Shown: in pieces, positions 25,167-32,690 of the stretch | How the letters are laid out: the number at the start of each line of letters is the position of its first letter | How positions within the stretch are numbered: position 1 is the stretch's first letter | Source: an uncultured Mucilaginibacter sp. | GTDB taxonomy: Bacteria; Bacteroidota; Bacteroidia; Sphingobacteriales; Sphingobacteriaceae | Reading direction: 5' to 3' | Assembly (NCBI RefSeq): GCF_937859865.1 | Contig: NZ_CALMAT010000108.1 | Location: forward strand, 17,390-51,826 | DNA length: 34,437 nt | Translations under genes and position numbers: made by a program | Notes under the pieces: generated by a model | Told to the model about the DNA's origin: nothing | What the model saw: the letters and a program-made list of their open reading frames with translations, nothing else | Database searches by the model: none

Positions 25167-25191
25167 AAATTTTGGTTGATAAAAGAAGCAT
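25167..25191 (-). repeat. Dispersed motif copy (A-type) on the thiF stop codon
   Basis: On the minus strand ATGCTTCTTTTATC then AACCAAAATTT. Its first base (25191) is the last base of the thiF TAA stop. Confidence 0.85.
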
Positions 25192-26243
25192 TAGTAAATT
25201 CCGTTTTTAAGGTTGTACATTGCTCCTTTAAAAACCGGTTTCAATAATTCTACAGCCATTTTACTACGTTGTCCGCTTCGGCAACAGAATACAATTTTTT
25301 TGTTTTTGGGGAGAGAACCTGCCTCGTCCATCAATTCATCAAAGGGAATGTTAATGCCGCCAATGTTGTAATCTTCAAACTCGTAATCTTCTCTTACATC
25401 AACCAGGTAAACTTCGTCTGGTGTTTTTTTCAGCCAGTTTTCTAATTCTTCTATGCTGATTTCCTGATTGTTACCTTTAGTAACTTCAACTTCTTTTGTT
25501 TTGGTTATTGGTTTTTGCTGAGTTTGTTTTCCAAACTTAAAAACGCTGACAGCATTATCTAAAGCGTTAACCGTCATCAGTTTTCCTGAAAGTGTTTCTC
25601 CAATCTCACAAATAATTTTAATGGCTTCGTTTGCCATATACAAACCTGCCAAACCCGGCAATACGCCTAAAACGCCAATTTCTGCACAATTCGGAACATC
25701 ATTATCTGCAGGGGCTTCGGGGAAAATATCACGATATTGCGGTCCGCCTTTAAAATTAAAAACAGAAATATGGCCTTCAAACTTAAAAATAGAACCAAAA
25801 ACAAGCGTTTTATTTAAAGCAACACAAGTATCATTTACCAGATAACGCGTTGGGAAATTATCAGAACCATCAATAATTAAATCATAAATTCTGATTAATT
25901 TTTCAGCATTTTCTGTTGAGATTCGTTCCTGAAAAGCCGTTATTTCAATGTAGGGATTCATCATTTTTAGCTTTTCGGCAGCAACAACCGCTTTGGATTT
26001 TCCCACGTCAGCTAAAGAATATAAAATCTGCCGGTGCAAATTGCTTTCGTCCACCAAATCATCATCCACAATCCCGATTTCGCCTACGCCTGCTGCAACC
26101 AAATATTGCAAAACCGGGCAACCCAGACCTCCTGCGCCAACCATCAGCACTTTGGCTGCTTTTAGTTTTTGCTGGCCTTCCAGTCCTATTTCAGGCAAAA
26201 TGATTTGTCGGTTGTATCGTTTTAGTTCTTCTCGTGTTAACAT
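25191..26243 (-). CDS. thiF: ThiF-type ThiS adenylyltransferase fused to rhodanese
   Basis: 350 residues. Residues ~1-240 are a ThiF/MoeB/HesA E1-like adenylyltransferase: VLMVGAGGLGCPVLQYL (ATP loop), IGIVDDDLVDESNLHRQ, LIIDGSDNFPTRYLVND, and PNCAEIGVLGVLPG with the conserved Cys. Residues ~260-350 are a rhodanese domain, VYLVDVREDYEFEDYNIGGINIPF ending VFCCRSGQRS with the persulfide Cys. It should activate the C-terminal Gly of ThiS and deliver sulfur in one protein. MoeB is an alternative assignment, but the operon context (thiS, thiG, thiH) favours ThiF. Start 1 bp from the thiH stop. Confidence 0.92.
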   Translation of the reverse strand: MLTREELKRYNRQIILPEIGLEGQQKLKAAKVLMVGAGGLGCPVLQYLVAAGVGEIGIVDDDLVDESNLHRQILYSLADVGKSKAVVAAEKLKMMNPYIEITAFQERISTENAEKLIRIYDLIIDGSDNFPTRYLVNDTCVALNKTLVFGSIFKFEGHISVFNFKGGPQYRDIFPEAPADNDVPNCAEIGVLGVLPGLAGLYMANEAIKIICEIGETLSGKLMTVNALDNAVSVFKFGKQTQQKPITKTKEVEVTKGNNQEISIEELENWLKKTPDEVYLVDVREDYEFEDYNIGGINIPFDELMDEAGSLPKNKKIVFCCRSGQRSKMAVELLKPVFKGAMYNLKNGIY

Positions 26244-26244
26244 T

Positions 26245-27360
26245 TTAAATAGCTAAACTGTTGTCCCAGTCTTTCCAAACAGGTTCGTAACCTTGCGCTT
26301 CAATCATGGCTGCAATTGCTGCCGGACTTCTATCATCAGAAATTTCAAATTGCTCTAATGATTCCGGTTCGACAGCATAACCGCCTGGATTGGTTTTAGA
26401 ACCGGCACTAATGGCTGTAATACCTAACTTAATAATGTTGTTTCTAAATTTTTCTGATTCCCGTGTGGAGATTGAAAGCTCTACTTCTTCATTAAAAATC
26501 CGGTAAGCACAAATCAATTGCACCAATTCGCGGTCGTTCATTTCTACTTTCGGTTCCAGTCCGCCGCTGAACGGCCGCAAACGTGGAAAGGAAATGCTGT
26601 ACTTCGTTTGCCAGTACTTTTTCTCTAAATAATCCAGATGCAAAGCGGTGAAAAAACAATCCGTGCGCCAATCTTCCAATCCAATTAAAACACCTAAACC
26701 CATTTTATGGATTCCGGCCTCTCCCAACCGATCAGGCGTTTCCAAACGGTATTGAAAGTTTGATTTTTTTCCTTTCGGATGATGCTTGCGGTAATCTTCC
26801 TGATGATACGTTTCCTGATAAACCAAAACCGTATTTAATCCGTAAGGCGTTAATTGCTGGTAATCTTCCAGATCCAACGGCTGCACTTCCATCGAAATAT
26901 GCGAAAAATGCGGACGAATTAAATCCAGCACTTTTTTAAAATAATCTACATGAACGGTTTGATTTGCTTCTCCCGTAACCAGCAACACATGGTTGTAACC
27001 CATATCTTTAATCACCGCAACTTCCTGCATAATCTCCATCGGCGAAAGTGTTTTACGCTTTACCTTGTTATCGTAACTGAAACCACAATACGTGCAAATG
27101 TTATTGCATTCGTTGGAGAGATACAGCGGCACGTACATCTGCACCGTTTTGCCGAAACGCTTTAAGGTTAATTGCTGACTGAGTTGCGCCATTTGCTCCA
27201 AATAAGGCGCAGCAGCCGGTGAAATCAAAGCTTTAAAATCTTCCAATGTTCTTTTAGGGGAAGCAAGGGCGCGCTCCACATCCATACTGTTTTTAGCATA
27301 GATATTTTGCTTCGTTTCGTCCCAATCGTACGATTCGAAAATTTGTGTGAAATTATTCAT
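26245..27360 (-). CDS. thiH: 2-iminoacetate synthase, radical SAM
   Basis: 371 residues. Cleaves L-tyrosine to dehydroglycine (2-iminoacetate) and p-cresol, supplying the glycine unit of the thiazole ring. The radical SAM cluster motif is C-x3-C-x2-C in [17 protein letters not shown] near residue 90. Further family segments: [43 protein letters not shown] and [11 protein letters not shown]. Overlaps thiG by 8 bp, indicating translational coupling. Using ThiH rather than glycine oxidase ThiO fits an anaerobic or facultative route. A B-like motif copy encodes [10 protein letters not shown] near the N-terminus (27284). Confidence 0.96.
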   Translation of the reverse strand: MNNFTQIFESYDWDETKQNIYAKNSMDVERALASPKRTLEDFKALISPAAAPYLEQMAQLSQQLTLKRFGKTVQMYVPLYLSNECNNICTYCGFSYDNKVKRKTLSPMEIMQEVAVIKDMGYNHVLLVTGEANQTVHVDYFKKVLDLIRPHFSHISMEVQPLDLEDYQQLTPYGLNTVLVYQETYHQEDYRKHHPKGKKSNFQYRLETPDRLGEAGIHKMGLGVLIGLEDWRTDCFFTALHLDYLEKKYWQTKYSISFPRLRPFSGGLEPKVEMNDRELVQLICAYRIFNEEVELSISTRESEKFRNNIIKLGITAISAGSKTNPGGYAVEPESLEQFEISDDRSPAAIAAMIEAQGYEPVWKDWDNSLAI

Positions 27361-28120
27361 CTAAAAAAGAAGTTAAAGGACTGCTTGCTACGGCGTGAGA
27401 AACCGGTGAAGCCAGTTTCGCTTCAAACGCCATCCGGCCAGCTTCTACCGCCATTTTAAAAGCTGCTGCCATTTGCACCGGATTACTTGAAACGGCAATT
27501 GCAGTATTAACCAGCACCGCATCAGCGCCGATTTCCATCGCCCGTGCCGAATCAGAAGGTGAACCAATTCCGGCATCAATCACCACCGGAACATTACTTT
27601 GACTGATGATAATCTCTAAAAAATCAATCGTTTTTAAACCTTTGTTACTGCCAATAGGCGAACCTAAAGGCATTACGGCAGCAGTTCCGGCATCTTCCAA
27701 ACGTTTACATAAAACCGGATCAGCATGAATGTAAGGCATAACGATAAAACCTAATTTCGCCAATTCTTCCGTTGCTTTCAGCGTTTCAATCGGGTCGGGC
27801 ATCAAATATTTTGGATCCGGATGAATTTCTAATTTAATCCAGTTGGTTTCCAAAGCTTCCCGCGCTAATTGCGCTGCAAAAACAGCTTCACGCGCCGTTC
27901 TCACACCAGAAGTATTCGGCAGTAAATTAATGTGCGGATATTTTAGACGGAGTAATAAATCATCTTCATCCTGATGGTTGGTGTCCACACGTTTTAGCGC
28001 AACCGTAACCAATTCTGAGCCTGACGCCAGCAAAGCATCTTCCATCAAAACAGAAGAACTGAATTTTCCGGTTCCGGTAAAAAGGCGCGAGCTAAATATT
28101 TTGTCTGCTATTTTTAACAT
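27353..28120 (-). CDS. thiG: Thiazole synthase ThiG
   Basis: 255 residues, the family length. Condenses deoxyxylulose 5-phosphate, dehydroglycine and ThiS-thiocarboxylate to the thiazole phosphate. Signature segments: [23 protein letters not shown] (the Lys forming the imine), [48 protein letters not shown] and [32 protein letters not shown]. It follows thiE after 35 bp that hold a motif copy, and overlaps thiH downstream. Confidence 0.97.
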   Translation of the reverse strand: MLKIADKIFSSRLFTGTGKFSSSVLMEDALLASGSELVTVALKRVDTNHQDEDDLLLRLKYPHINLLPNTSGVRTAREAVFAAQLAREALETNWIKLEIHPDPKYLMPDPIETLKATEELAKLGFIVMPYIHADPVLCKRLEDAGTAAVMPLGSPIGSNKGLKTIDFLEIIISQSNVPVVIDAGIGSPSDSARAMEIGADAVLVNTAIAVSSNPVQMAAAFKMAVEAGRMAFEAKLASPVSHAVASSPLTSFLDE

Positions 28121-28124
28121 TGAA

Positions 28125-28146
28125 TTTTAGGTGATAAAAGAAGCAT
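28125..28146 (-). repeat. Dispersed motif copy (A-type) between thiE and thiG
   Basis: On the minus strand ATGCTTCTTTTATC then ACCTAAAA. It fills most of the 35-bp thiE-thiG gap and ends 4 bp from the thiG ATG, so it lies in the thiG translation-initiation region. Confidence 0.85.
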
Positions 28147-28155
28147 TGCTTCCGG

Positions 28156-28797
28156 TTAATATTCTTGTTTGGCCAAATTGGTTTGCAACAGCATTTCCTG
28201 CACCGTTTCTTTTGGGTTTTCGGCCCTCGTAATTGCGCCCGAAACCGCAACGCCATAAATGCCGGTTTGGATGATGGAAGCAATATCTTCCAATTCAATT
28301 CCACCGATAGCAATAATTGGCAGGCTGATTTGCGCTTCCTGCATTTGCTGCATAATGGTTTTATAACCTTCCAAACCTAAAATCGGACTTAATTTTTCTT
28401 TTGTTTTGGTGAAACGGAAAGGACCTAAACCAATATAATTTACACCTTCGGCAACTCTTTGCATAACGTGTTCAAACGTATTTGCTGTTCCGCCGATCAT
28501 CATTTCCGGCCCAACAATTGCCCTTGCCTGCAAAACCGGCATATCCTGCAAACCTAAATGCAAACCATCAGCTTTTGCTTTTAGCGCAACTTCCGGATGA
28601 TCGTTTACAATCAATTTTGCCGAAAACGCATCACATAATTTCTTGGCTTCCAAAGCCAATTCAAGCACTTTTTCTTCCGGTTGGTTTTTTACGCGGAGTT
28701 GTATCCAGTTGCAGCCAGCTTCCAATGCTTTTTTTATGGCTTGTAAATGCGATTGTTCGGCATTTTCCTGGGAAATGTATTGAAGTTTAGCAATCAT
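28156..28797 (-). CDS. thiE: Thiamine phosphate synthase
   Basis: 213 residues. Joins HMP-PP and thiazole phosphate to thiamine phosphate. The active-site segments are intact: WIQLRVKNQPEEKVLELA, LIVNDHPEVALKAKADGLHLGLQDM, IGGTANTFEHV, NYIGLGPFRFTKTKEKL and LPIIAIGGIELEDIASI. Of the two ThiE/TenI-like genes in the operon this is the one with the full catalytic set (ND, HLGxxD, TxTK), so it is most likely the true synthase. It starts 11 bp after the upstream paralogue's stop. Confidence 0.95.
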   Translation of the reverse strand: MIAKLQYISQENAEQSHLQAIKKALEAGCNWIQLRVKNQPEEKVLELALEAKKLCDAFSAKLIVNDHPEVALKAKADGLHLGLQDMPVLQARAIVGPEMMIGGTANTFEHVMQRVAEGVNYIGLGPFRFTKTKEKLSPILGLEGYKTIMQQMQEAQISLPIIAIGGIELEDIASIIQTGIYGVAVSGAITRAENPKETVQEMLLQTNLAKQEY

Positions 28798-28808
28798 TTT
28801 TTTCGATT

Positions 28809-29438
28809 TTATTGCGGAATGGTTAAAGCCGGAATACTGTTTTTAAGGCATATTTCCTGCAAAGTTTTAAAATTAGAAACGGCGTTTTCCGGCTTTTGCC
28901 AAATCGCTCCCAAAACAGCGGCGCCATCAAAATTCATTGCTTTAAGCTGATGGATGTTAGTTGCATCTATTCCGCCTAAAGCAATTACTTCAGGCGCATT
29001 CACTGATTTTTGCAAGGTAAAAGAAGCATCAGCAAAACCTGGATAATTTGCTTTGCTGATGCTGTTAAAAACCGGGCTTAAAAGTACGTAGTCAAAATGC
29101 ACATGTTCTGTAACCGCTTGAACTTTATGAACGGAAGTACTCAATATAAATCCTTCTTTTTTAAGCCGTTGAAGTTCGTCATTTTTAGTATTACTTCTAT
29201 CTTGCTCTGTAAAATGCAATCTATTGATGCTGTTTTTATCGGCTAAAAAATGGTATTGGTGCAAAGCAATTTTAGGGCGATGTTGCGGTACAATTTTTTT
29301 GATCAGCTCCTCCACTTCTGCTGGCGTTTGTTTTGGTTTCCTCAAATGGAAACAACTCATTCCGGCCTCAAAAAGCTGGTTAATTATTTTTGCTTCCTCC
29401 GGAACTTGTTCTTCGGCAGAAATGATGATCAGTTTCAT
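28809..29438 (-). CDS. ThiE/TenI-like protein, probable thiazole tautomerase
   Basis: 209 residues from the ATG at 29438; a longer frame back to 29522 would overlap thiS and adds non-family residues. Same TIM-barrel outline as ThiE (GMSCFHLRKPKQTPAEVEELI, FDYVLLSPVF, VIALGGIDATNIHQL, GAAVLGAIW). However, the Asn-Asp of the phosphate site is absent (IALHQYHFLADKN) and the TxTK loop reads NSISKANYPG. That fits TenI, which tautomerises the thiazole product of ThiG, better than a second thiamine phosphate synthase. It carries two exact in-frame motif copies (DASFTLQKS at 29016 and FLADKNSINR at 29227) and a near copy (LKNSIPALT at 28834). Confidence 0.82.
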   Translation of the reverse strand: MKLIIISAEEQVPEEAKIINQLFEAGMSCFHLRKPKQTPAEVEELIKKIVPQHRPKIALHQYHFLADKNSINRLHFTEQDRSNTKNDELQRLKKEGFILSTSVHKVQAVTEHVHFDYVLLSPVFNSISKANYPGFADASFTLQKSVNAPEVIALGGIDATNIHQLKAMNFDGAAVLGAIWQKPENAVSNFKTLQEICLKNSIPALTIPQ

Positions 29439-29455
29439 TTGAAATGTTTTAACTG

Positions 29456-29659
29456 TTAACCGCCTTGTGTAGCTGTAATCATTACAATCTGGTCGCCGTT
29501 TTGCAGTTGCTGCGCCATCCAATTTGTTTTTGGAACGATGGTTTGGTTAATGGCAATTGCGATACCTTTTGCCGGCCGGTTAAGCACTTTTAAAACCAGT
29601 TCTTCTACAGAACAAGTTTCTGAAACCGAATATTTTTGTTGATTAACAGTTACTTCCAT
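29456..29659 (-). CDS. thiS: Sulfur carrier protein ThiS
   Basis: 67 residues, ubiquitin-like. It begins MEVTVNQQKYSV and ends in the required ...TATQGG, whose C-terminal Gly is adenylated by ThiF and turned into a thiocarboxylate for thiazole synthesis. First gene of the thiamine operon, about 75 bp downstream of the TPP aptamer. In many Bacteroidota the next gene would be thiC or thiE; here it is the TenI-like gene, with a 17-bp gap. Confidence 0.96.
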   Translation of the reverse strand: MEVTVNQQKYSVSETCSVEELVLKVLNRPAKGIAIAINQTIVPKTNWMAQQLQNGDQIVMITATQGG

Positions 29660-29700
29660 GTTGTTTAAACTAAACTTTAGGGACTGTTCCTGTTGTTAAG

Positions 29701-29740
29701 AGGGAAAAAGCAAAACAGCATATTCGCTTTTACTTTTCCC
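29701..29740 (-). promoter_or_regulatory. Possible expression-platform hairpin of the TPP riboswitch
   Basis: On the minus strand GGGAAAAGTAAAAGC can pair with GCTGTTTTGCTTTTTCCC (bulged, ~13 pairs). Its 5' arm reuses the 3' side of the aptamer P1 stem, so the two are mutually exclusive. No clear U run follows, so translational or Rho-linked control is as likely as termination. Confidence 0.45.
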
Positions 29741-29805
29741 TTCGGCAATATCAGCTGCATCAGGTTCAAAGGGTATTATCTCAGTCCGAAGGACACCCCT
29801 AAAGT
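29732..29805 (-). promoter_or_regulatory. TPP riboswitch (THI element)
   Basis: On the minus strand: ACTTT, then AGGGGTGTCC with TTCGGACTGAGATAAT, ACCCTTTGAACCTGATGCAG, CTGATATTGCCGAAGGG and AAAAGT. The conserved CUGAGA and ACCUGAU bulges and the closing P1 (ACTTT/AAAGT) are all present. It lies in the leader of thiS and should repress the thi operon when thiamine pyrophosphate is abundant. Confidence 0.95.
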
Positions 29806-30249
29806 TGCAGTAAAGCTAAAAGAAAAAATTTATAATCCTGCTTTATTTTAAGAGTCTTTTTAAAATTGTACAATAGCCTTCAATATTCTCAGGATTGATC
29901 GTAATGCTTCTTTTACCGTATAAAAATTGGTGCTTGTATCCATTAAAATAAAACTAATGTTTGCCGGTTTTTAGGTGATAAAAGAAGTATTTGGCCATGC
30001 CGTACTGTACATTAAACTTTACACCCCAAATTACCTTTTTGTTGTTATTTCAGTTAAAGCCAGTAATACGGTTTACAACCTCTCTTTTTTCCCCAAAAAA
30101 CATACTTGCCTTATTGTTTTTTTACTTTTTCATCAAATTTTTACCTTTATTTATGAAATTAGCAACATTTCTTGTAACTATGGGAATTATTTTCAACTAT
30201 ATTTTTTGGGAATAATCATTAGCAAACTTGTTAAAAACCTAAAATTAAT
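29806..30249. other. Divergent gap between the thi operon and glnN
   Basis: About 440 bp, AT-rich. It contains the promoter region of the thi operon, the inverted-repeat element at 29904-29990, and then a long glnN upstream region in which I see no clear promoter box. Short ORFs overlapping 29975-30310 have no family-like content and are not called. Confidence 0.5.
29904..29990. repeat. Second full-length, diverged copy of the 19230 inverted-repeat element
   Basis: Left end ATGCTTCTTTTACC then GTATAAAAATTGGTG, right end TTTTTAGGTGATAAAAGAAGTAT. The interior is homologous to the 19230 copy: both continue TTGGTG(C/T)TTGTATC, then an A-rich stretch ending AAAC. The arms here match each other only imperfectly, about 20 of 27 positions. 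87 bp against 94 bp. No flanking direct repeat is evident. Confidence 0.82.
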
Positions 30250-32424
30250 ATGTCTAACATCCGTTTTCAGGCGCTTCAGTCTGTTTCAACCCGCACTATT
30301 CCTGAGGTAAACGCGCCTTCGCCCAAAATTTCCGATTATTTTGGTTCTAATGTTTTCGACAAAAAGAAAATGAAGGAATATTTATCAAAAGAAGCCTACC
30401 AAAGCATTATAGACTCGATTGATAAAGGTGTACCGGTTGAACGTGAAATTGCCGAACACATTGCTTCGGCCTTAAAAACTTGGGCGGTAAGCAAAGGCGT
30501 TACGCATTACACACATTGGTTTCAGCCATTAACCGGTACAACAGCTGAGAAACATGATTCGTTTTTTGAACCCAGCGGAGACGGAAACGGCATCGAAAAA
30601 TTTAGCGGTGATGCTTTGGCGCAGCAAGAACCGGACGCTTCGAGTTTTCCCAACGGCGGTATCCGCAACACTTTTGAAGCCCGTGGTTACACGGCTTGGG
30701 ACCCATCTTCTCCCGCATTTATCATCAGCCAAACGCTTTGCATCCCAACGGTTTTTGTTTCGTACACTGGCGAAGCGCTGGATTTTAAAGTGCCCTTGCT
30801 AAAAGCCTTGGTTGCTTTGGATAAAGCTGCCGTAGATGTTTGCCATTATTTTGATAAAGGTATCGAAAAAGTAAACGCTTCTTTGGGCATCGAGCAGGAA
30901 TATTTTTTGGTGGATGTGGCTTTGTTCAATGCGCGTCCGGATTTGTTTTTAACCGGAAGGACGCTTTTCGGCCACATGTCTGCCAAAAGCCAGCAGTTGG
31001 AAGACCATTATTTTGGTTCCATCCCAGACCGCGTTTATGCGTACATGCAAGATTTTGAAACGGAAGCGTTGAAGTTAGGCATCCCGTTAAAAACCCGCCA
31101 CAATGAAGTTGCGCCTTCGCAGTTTGAGTGTGCGCCGATTTATGAAGAAATCAACCTGGCCATTGATCACAACCAGTTGCTGATGGATTTGATGGATAAA
31201 GTTGCCTTGCGCCATCATTTTAAAGTTTTATTGCACGAGAAACCTTACGCCGGTATCAACGGTTCGGGCAAGCACAACAACTGGTCTTTGATTACCAATA
31301 CAGGAAAAAACTTGCTTTCGCCGGGCAAAACGCCGAAGAATAATTTGATGTTTTTAACCTTTTTCGTGAACACCATTCGTGCGGTTTATGAACATGCAGA
31401 TTTGCTGCGCGCTTCCATCGCTTCGGTTACCAACGACCATCGTTTAGGTGCAAACGAAGCGCCGCCTGCCATCATTTCCATCTTTTTAGGCAGTCAGTTG
31501 AACGAGGTTTTGGATGAGATAGAAACAGCACGTATCAGCCGAATCATGAAAGATGAAAACTCTTTATGGTCAGGCATTCCAAAAATCCCACAAATTTTGC
31601 GCGATAATACCGATCGTAACCGGACTTCGCCTTTTGCATTTACCGGTAACAAGTTTGAGTTGCGCGCGGTTGGTTCTTCGGCCAACTCTTCCAGTCCGAT
31701 GACGATTTTGAATTTGATTGTTGCCGACCAGTTGACCAAGTTTAAATACGATGTAGATAAGCTGATCAAAAAAGGCGAGAAAAAGGATGTGGCACTAATG
31801 ACGATCATCAAACGCTACATCAAAGAATCCAAGTCCATCCGTTTTGAAGGAAACGGGTACAGTGAAGAATGGGAAAAAGAAGCGGCAGCACGCGGTTTGG
31901 CCAACATCAAATCCACACCAAAAGCGCTGGACGTTTTACTGTCAGAAAAAACAGCCGAACTATTTAACAAAACCGGCGTTTTCAGCGAACGTGAGGCTCA
32001 TGCCCGCCATGAGATTTTGTTGGAAAACTTCTACAAAAAACTACAGATTGAAGCGCGCGTGATGGGCGAGCTGATCAACAGTTCCATCCTTCCTGCGGCC
32101 ATTATTTACCAAAATAAACTGATTGACAATGTAAAAGGTTTAAAAGAAATTGGCTTGGAAGAAGCAGCTTACAGTGTGCAAATGGAGTTGATCCGCAAAA
32201 TTTCCAGCCACATCAACGAAATTCAAACCAACGCTAAACAAATGCTGCAAGAGCGAAAAAACGCCAATGCCATCGAAGACATGCGCGAAAAATCCATTGC
32301 TTACGATGAAAAAGTAAAAGGCTATTTCGACCCGATCCGTTACCATGTTGATAAATTAGAGCAACTGGTTGACGACGCGCAATGGCCGCTGCCAAAATTT
32401 AGGGAGTTGTTGTTTATAAAGTAG
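30250..32424 (+). CDS. glnN: Glutamine synthetase type III
   Basis: Makes glutamine from glutamate, ammonia and ATP. 724 residues, the size of the GSIII class (GSI and GSII are ~470 and ~350), which is common in Bacteroidota and forms dodecamers. Segments seen: WAVSKGVTHYTHWFQPLTGTTAEKHDSFF, the Glu-rich metal site SLGIEQEYFLVD, TRHNEVAPSQFECAPIYEE, the ATP-site AGINGSGKHNNWSL, and FTGNKFELRAVGSSANSSSPM. The C-terminus is a long helical region. Preceded by a 259-bp leader after the element at 29904, and followed by an intrinsic terminator. Confidence 0.96.
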   Translation: MSNIRFQALQSVSTRTIPEVNAPSPKISDYFGSNVFDKKKMKEYLSKEAYQSIIDSIDKGVPVEREIAEHIASALKTWAVSKGVTHYTHWFQPLTGTTAEKHDSFFEPSGDGNGIEKFSGDALAQQEPDASSFPNGGIRNTFEARGYTAWDPSSPAFIISQTLCIPTVFVSYTGEALDFKVPLLKALVALDKAAVDVCHYFDKGIEKVNASLGIEQEYFLVDVALFNARPDLFLTGRTLFGHMSAKSQQLEDHYFGSIPDRVYAYMQDFETEALKLGIPLKTRHNEVAPSQFECAPIYEEINLAIDHNQLLMDLMDKVALRHHFKVLLHEKPYAGINGSGKHNNWSLITNTGKNLLSPGKTPKNNLMFLTFFVNTIRAVYEHADLLRASIASVTNDHRLGANEAPPAIISIFLGSQLNEVLDEIETARISRIMKDENSLWSGIPKIPQILRDNTDRNRTSPFAFTGNKFELRAVGSSANSSSPMTILNLIVADQLTKFKYDVDKLIKKGEKKDVALMTIIKRYIKESKSIRFEGNGYSEEWEKEAAARGLANIKSTPKALDVLLSEKTAELFNKTGVFSEREAHARHEILLENFYKKLQIEARVMGELINSSILPAAIIYQNKLIDNVKGLKEIGLEEAAYSVQMELIRKISSHINEIQTNAKQMLQERKNANAIEDMREKSIAYDEKVKGYFDPIRYHVDKLEQLVDDAQWPLPKFRELLFIK

Positions 32425-32471
32425 GCTTTCAGCTATCGGCAATCGGCTTTCAGCTTCTTGCCTAAATTTAT

Positions 32472-32501
32472 AAAAGCTTCGAAATTTTCGGAGCTTTTTT
32501 T
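32472..32501 (+). terminator. Intrinsic terminator of glnN
   Basis: AAAAGCTTCGAAA pairs with TTTTCGGAGCTTTT (one T-G wobble) around a short AT loop, followed by a run of T. It lies 48 bp after the glnN stop. Confidence 0.85.
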
Positions 32502-32678
32502 ATGGCATAAAAACATTATTACGAACAGCATTTAGCTTTCAGCGGTCAGCTATCAGTGCCATTCTAAATTAAAAAGCTTCAGAAATTCCCTAAGCTATTT
32601 TATGCCGATAAAAACAGTATTGGACTTTTTATACACCGAAAGCTGATTGCTGATAGCTGATAGCTTCTTCCATTTTCC

Positions 32679-32686
32679 TACTTTTG
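32679..32686 (+). promoter_or_regulatory. -7 promoter box for purM
   Basis: TACTTTTG, an exact TAnnTTTG match, ending 4 bp before the purM ATG. The surrounding TACTTTTGCCCC is shared with rnhA. It implies a leaderless or nearly leaderless mRNA. Confidence 0.65.
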
Positions 32687-32690
32687 CCCC

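Larger units (their letters stand above)
32425..32690. repeat. glnN-purM gap with AGCTATC-type repeats and a motif copy
   Basis: Three patches of degenerate 7-10-bp units: 32424-32459 (GGCTTTCAGCTATCGGCAAT...), 32532-32560 (TAGCTTTCAGCGGTCAGC...), and 32638-32667 in the opposite orientation (AGCTGATTGCTGATAGCTGA...). The last two form an imperfect ~25-bp inverted repeat. Between them is a B-type motif copy on the minus strand at 32607-32620 (with the AT tract from 32598). The same repeat family occurs at 12583-12643. Confidence 0.75.

Noticed and set aside
29904-29990. Target-site duplication around the second long element
   Set aside because: The flanks (TGATCGTA and TTGGCCAT) share no direct repeat of useful length.
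29975-30310. Possible small genes upstream of glnN
   Set aside because: The frames start inside the repeat element or cross the glnN start in another frame, and the translations have no family-like features.
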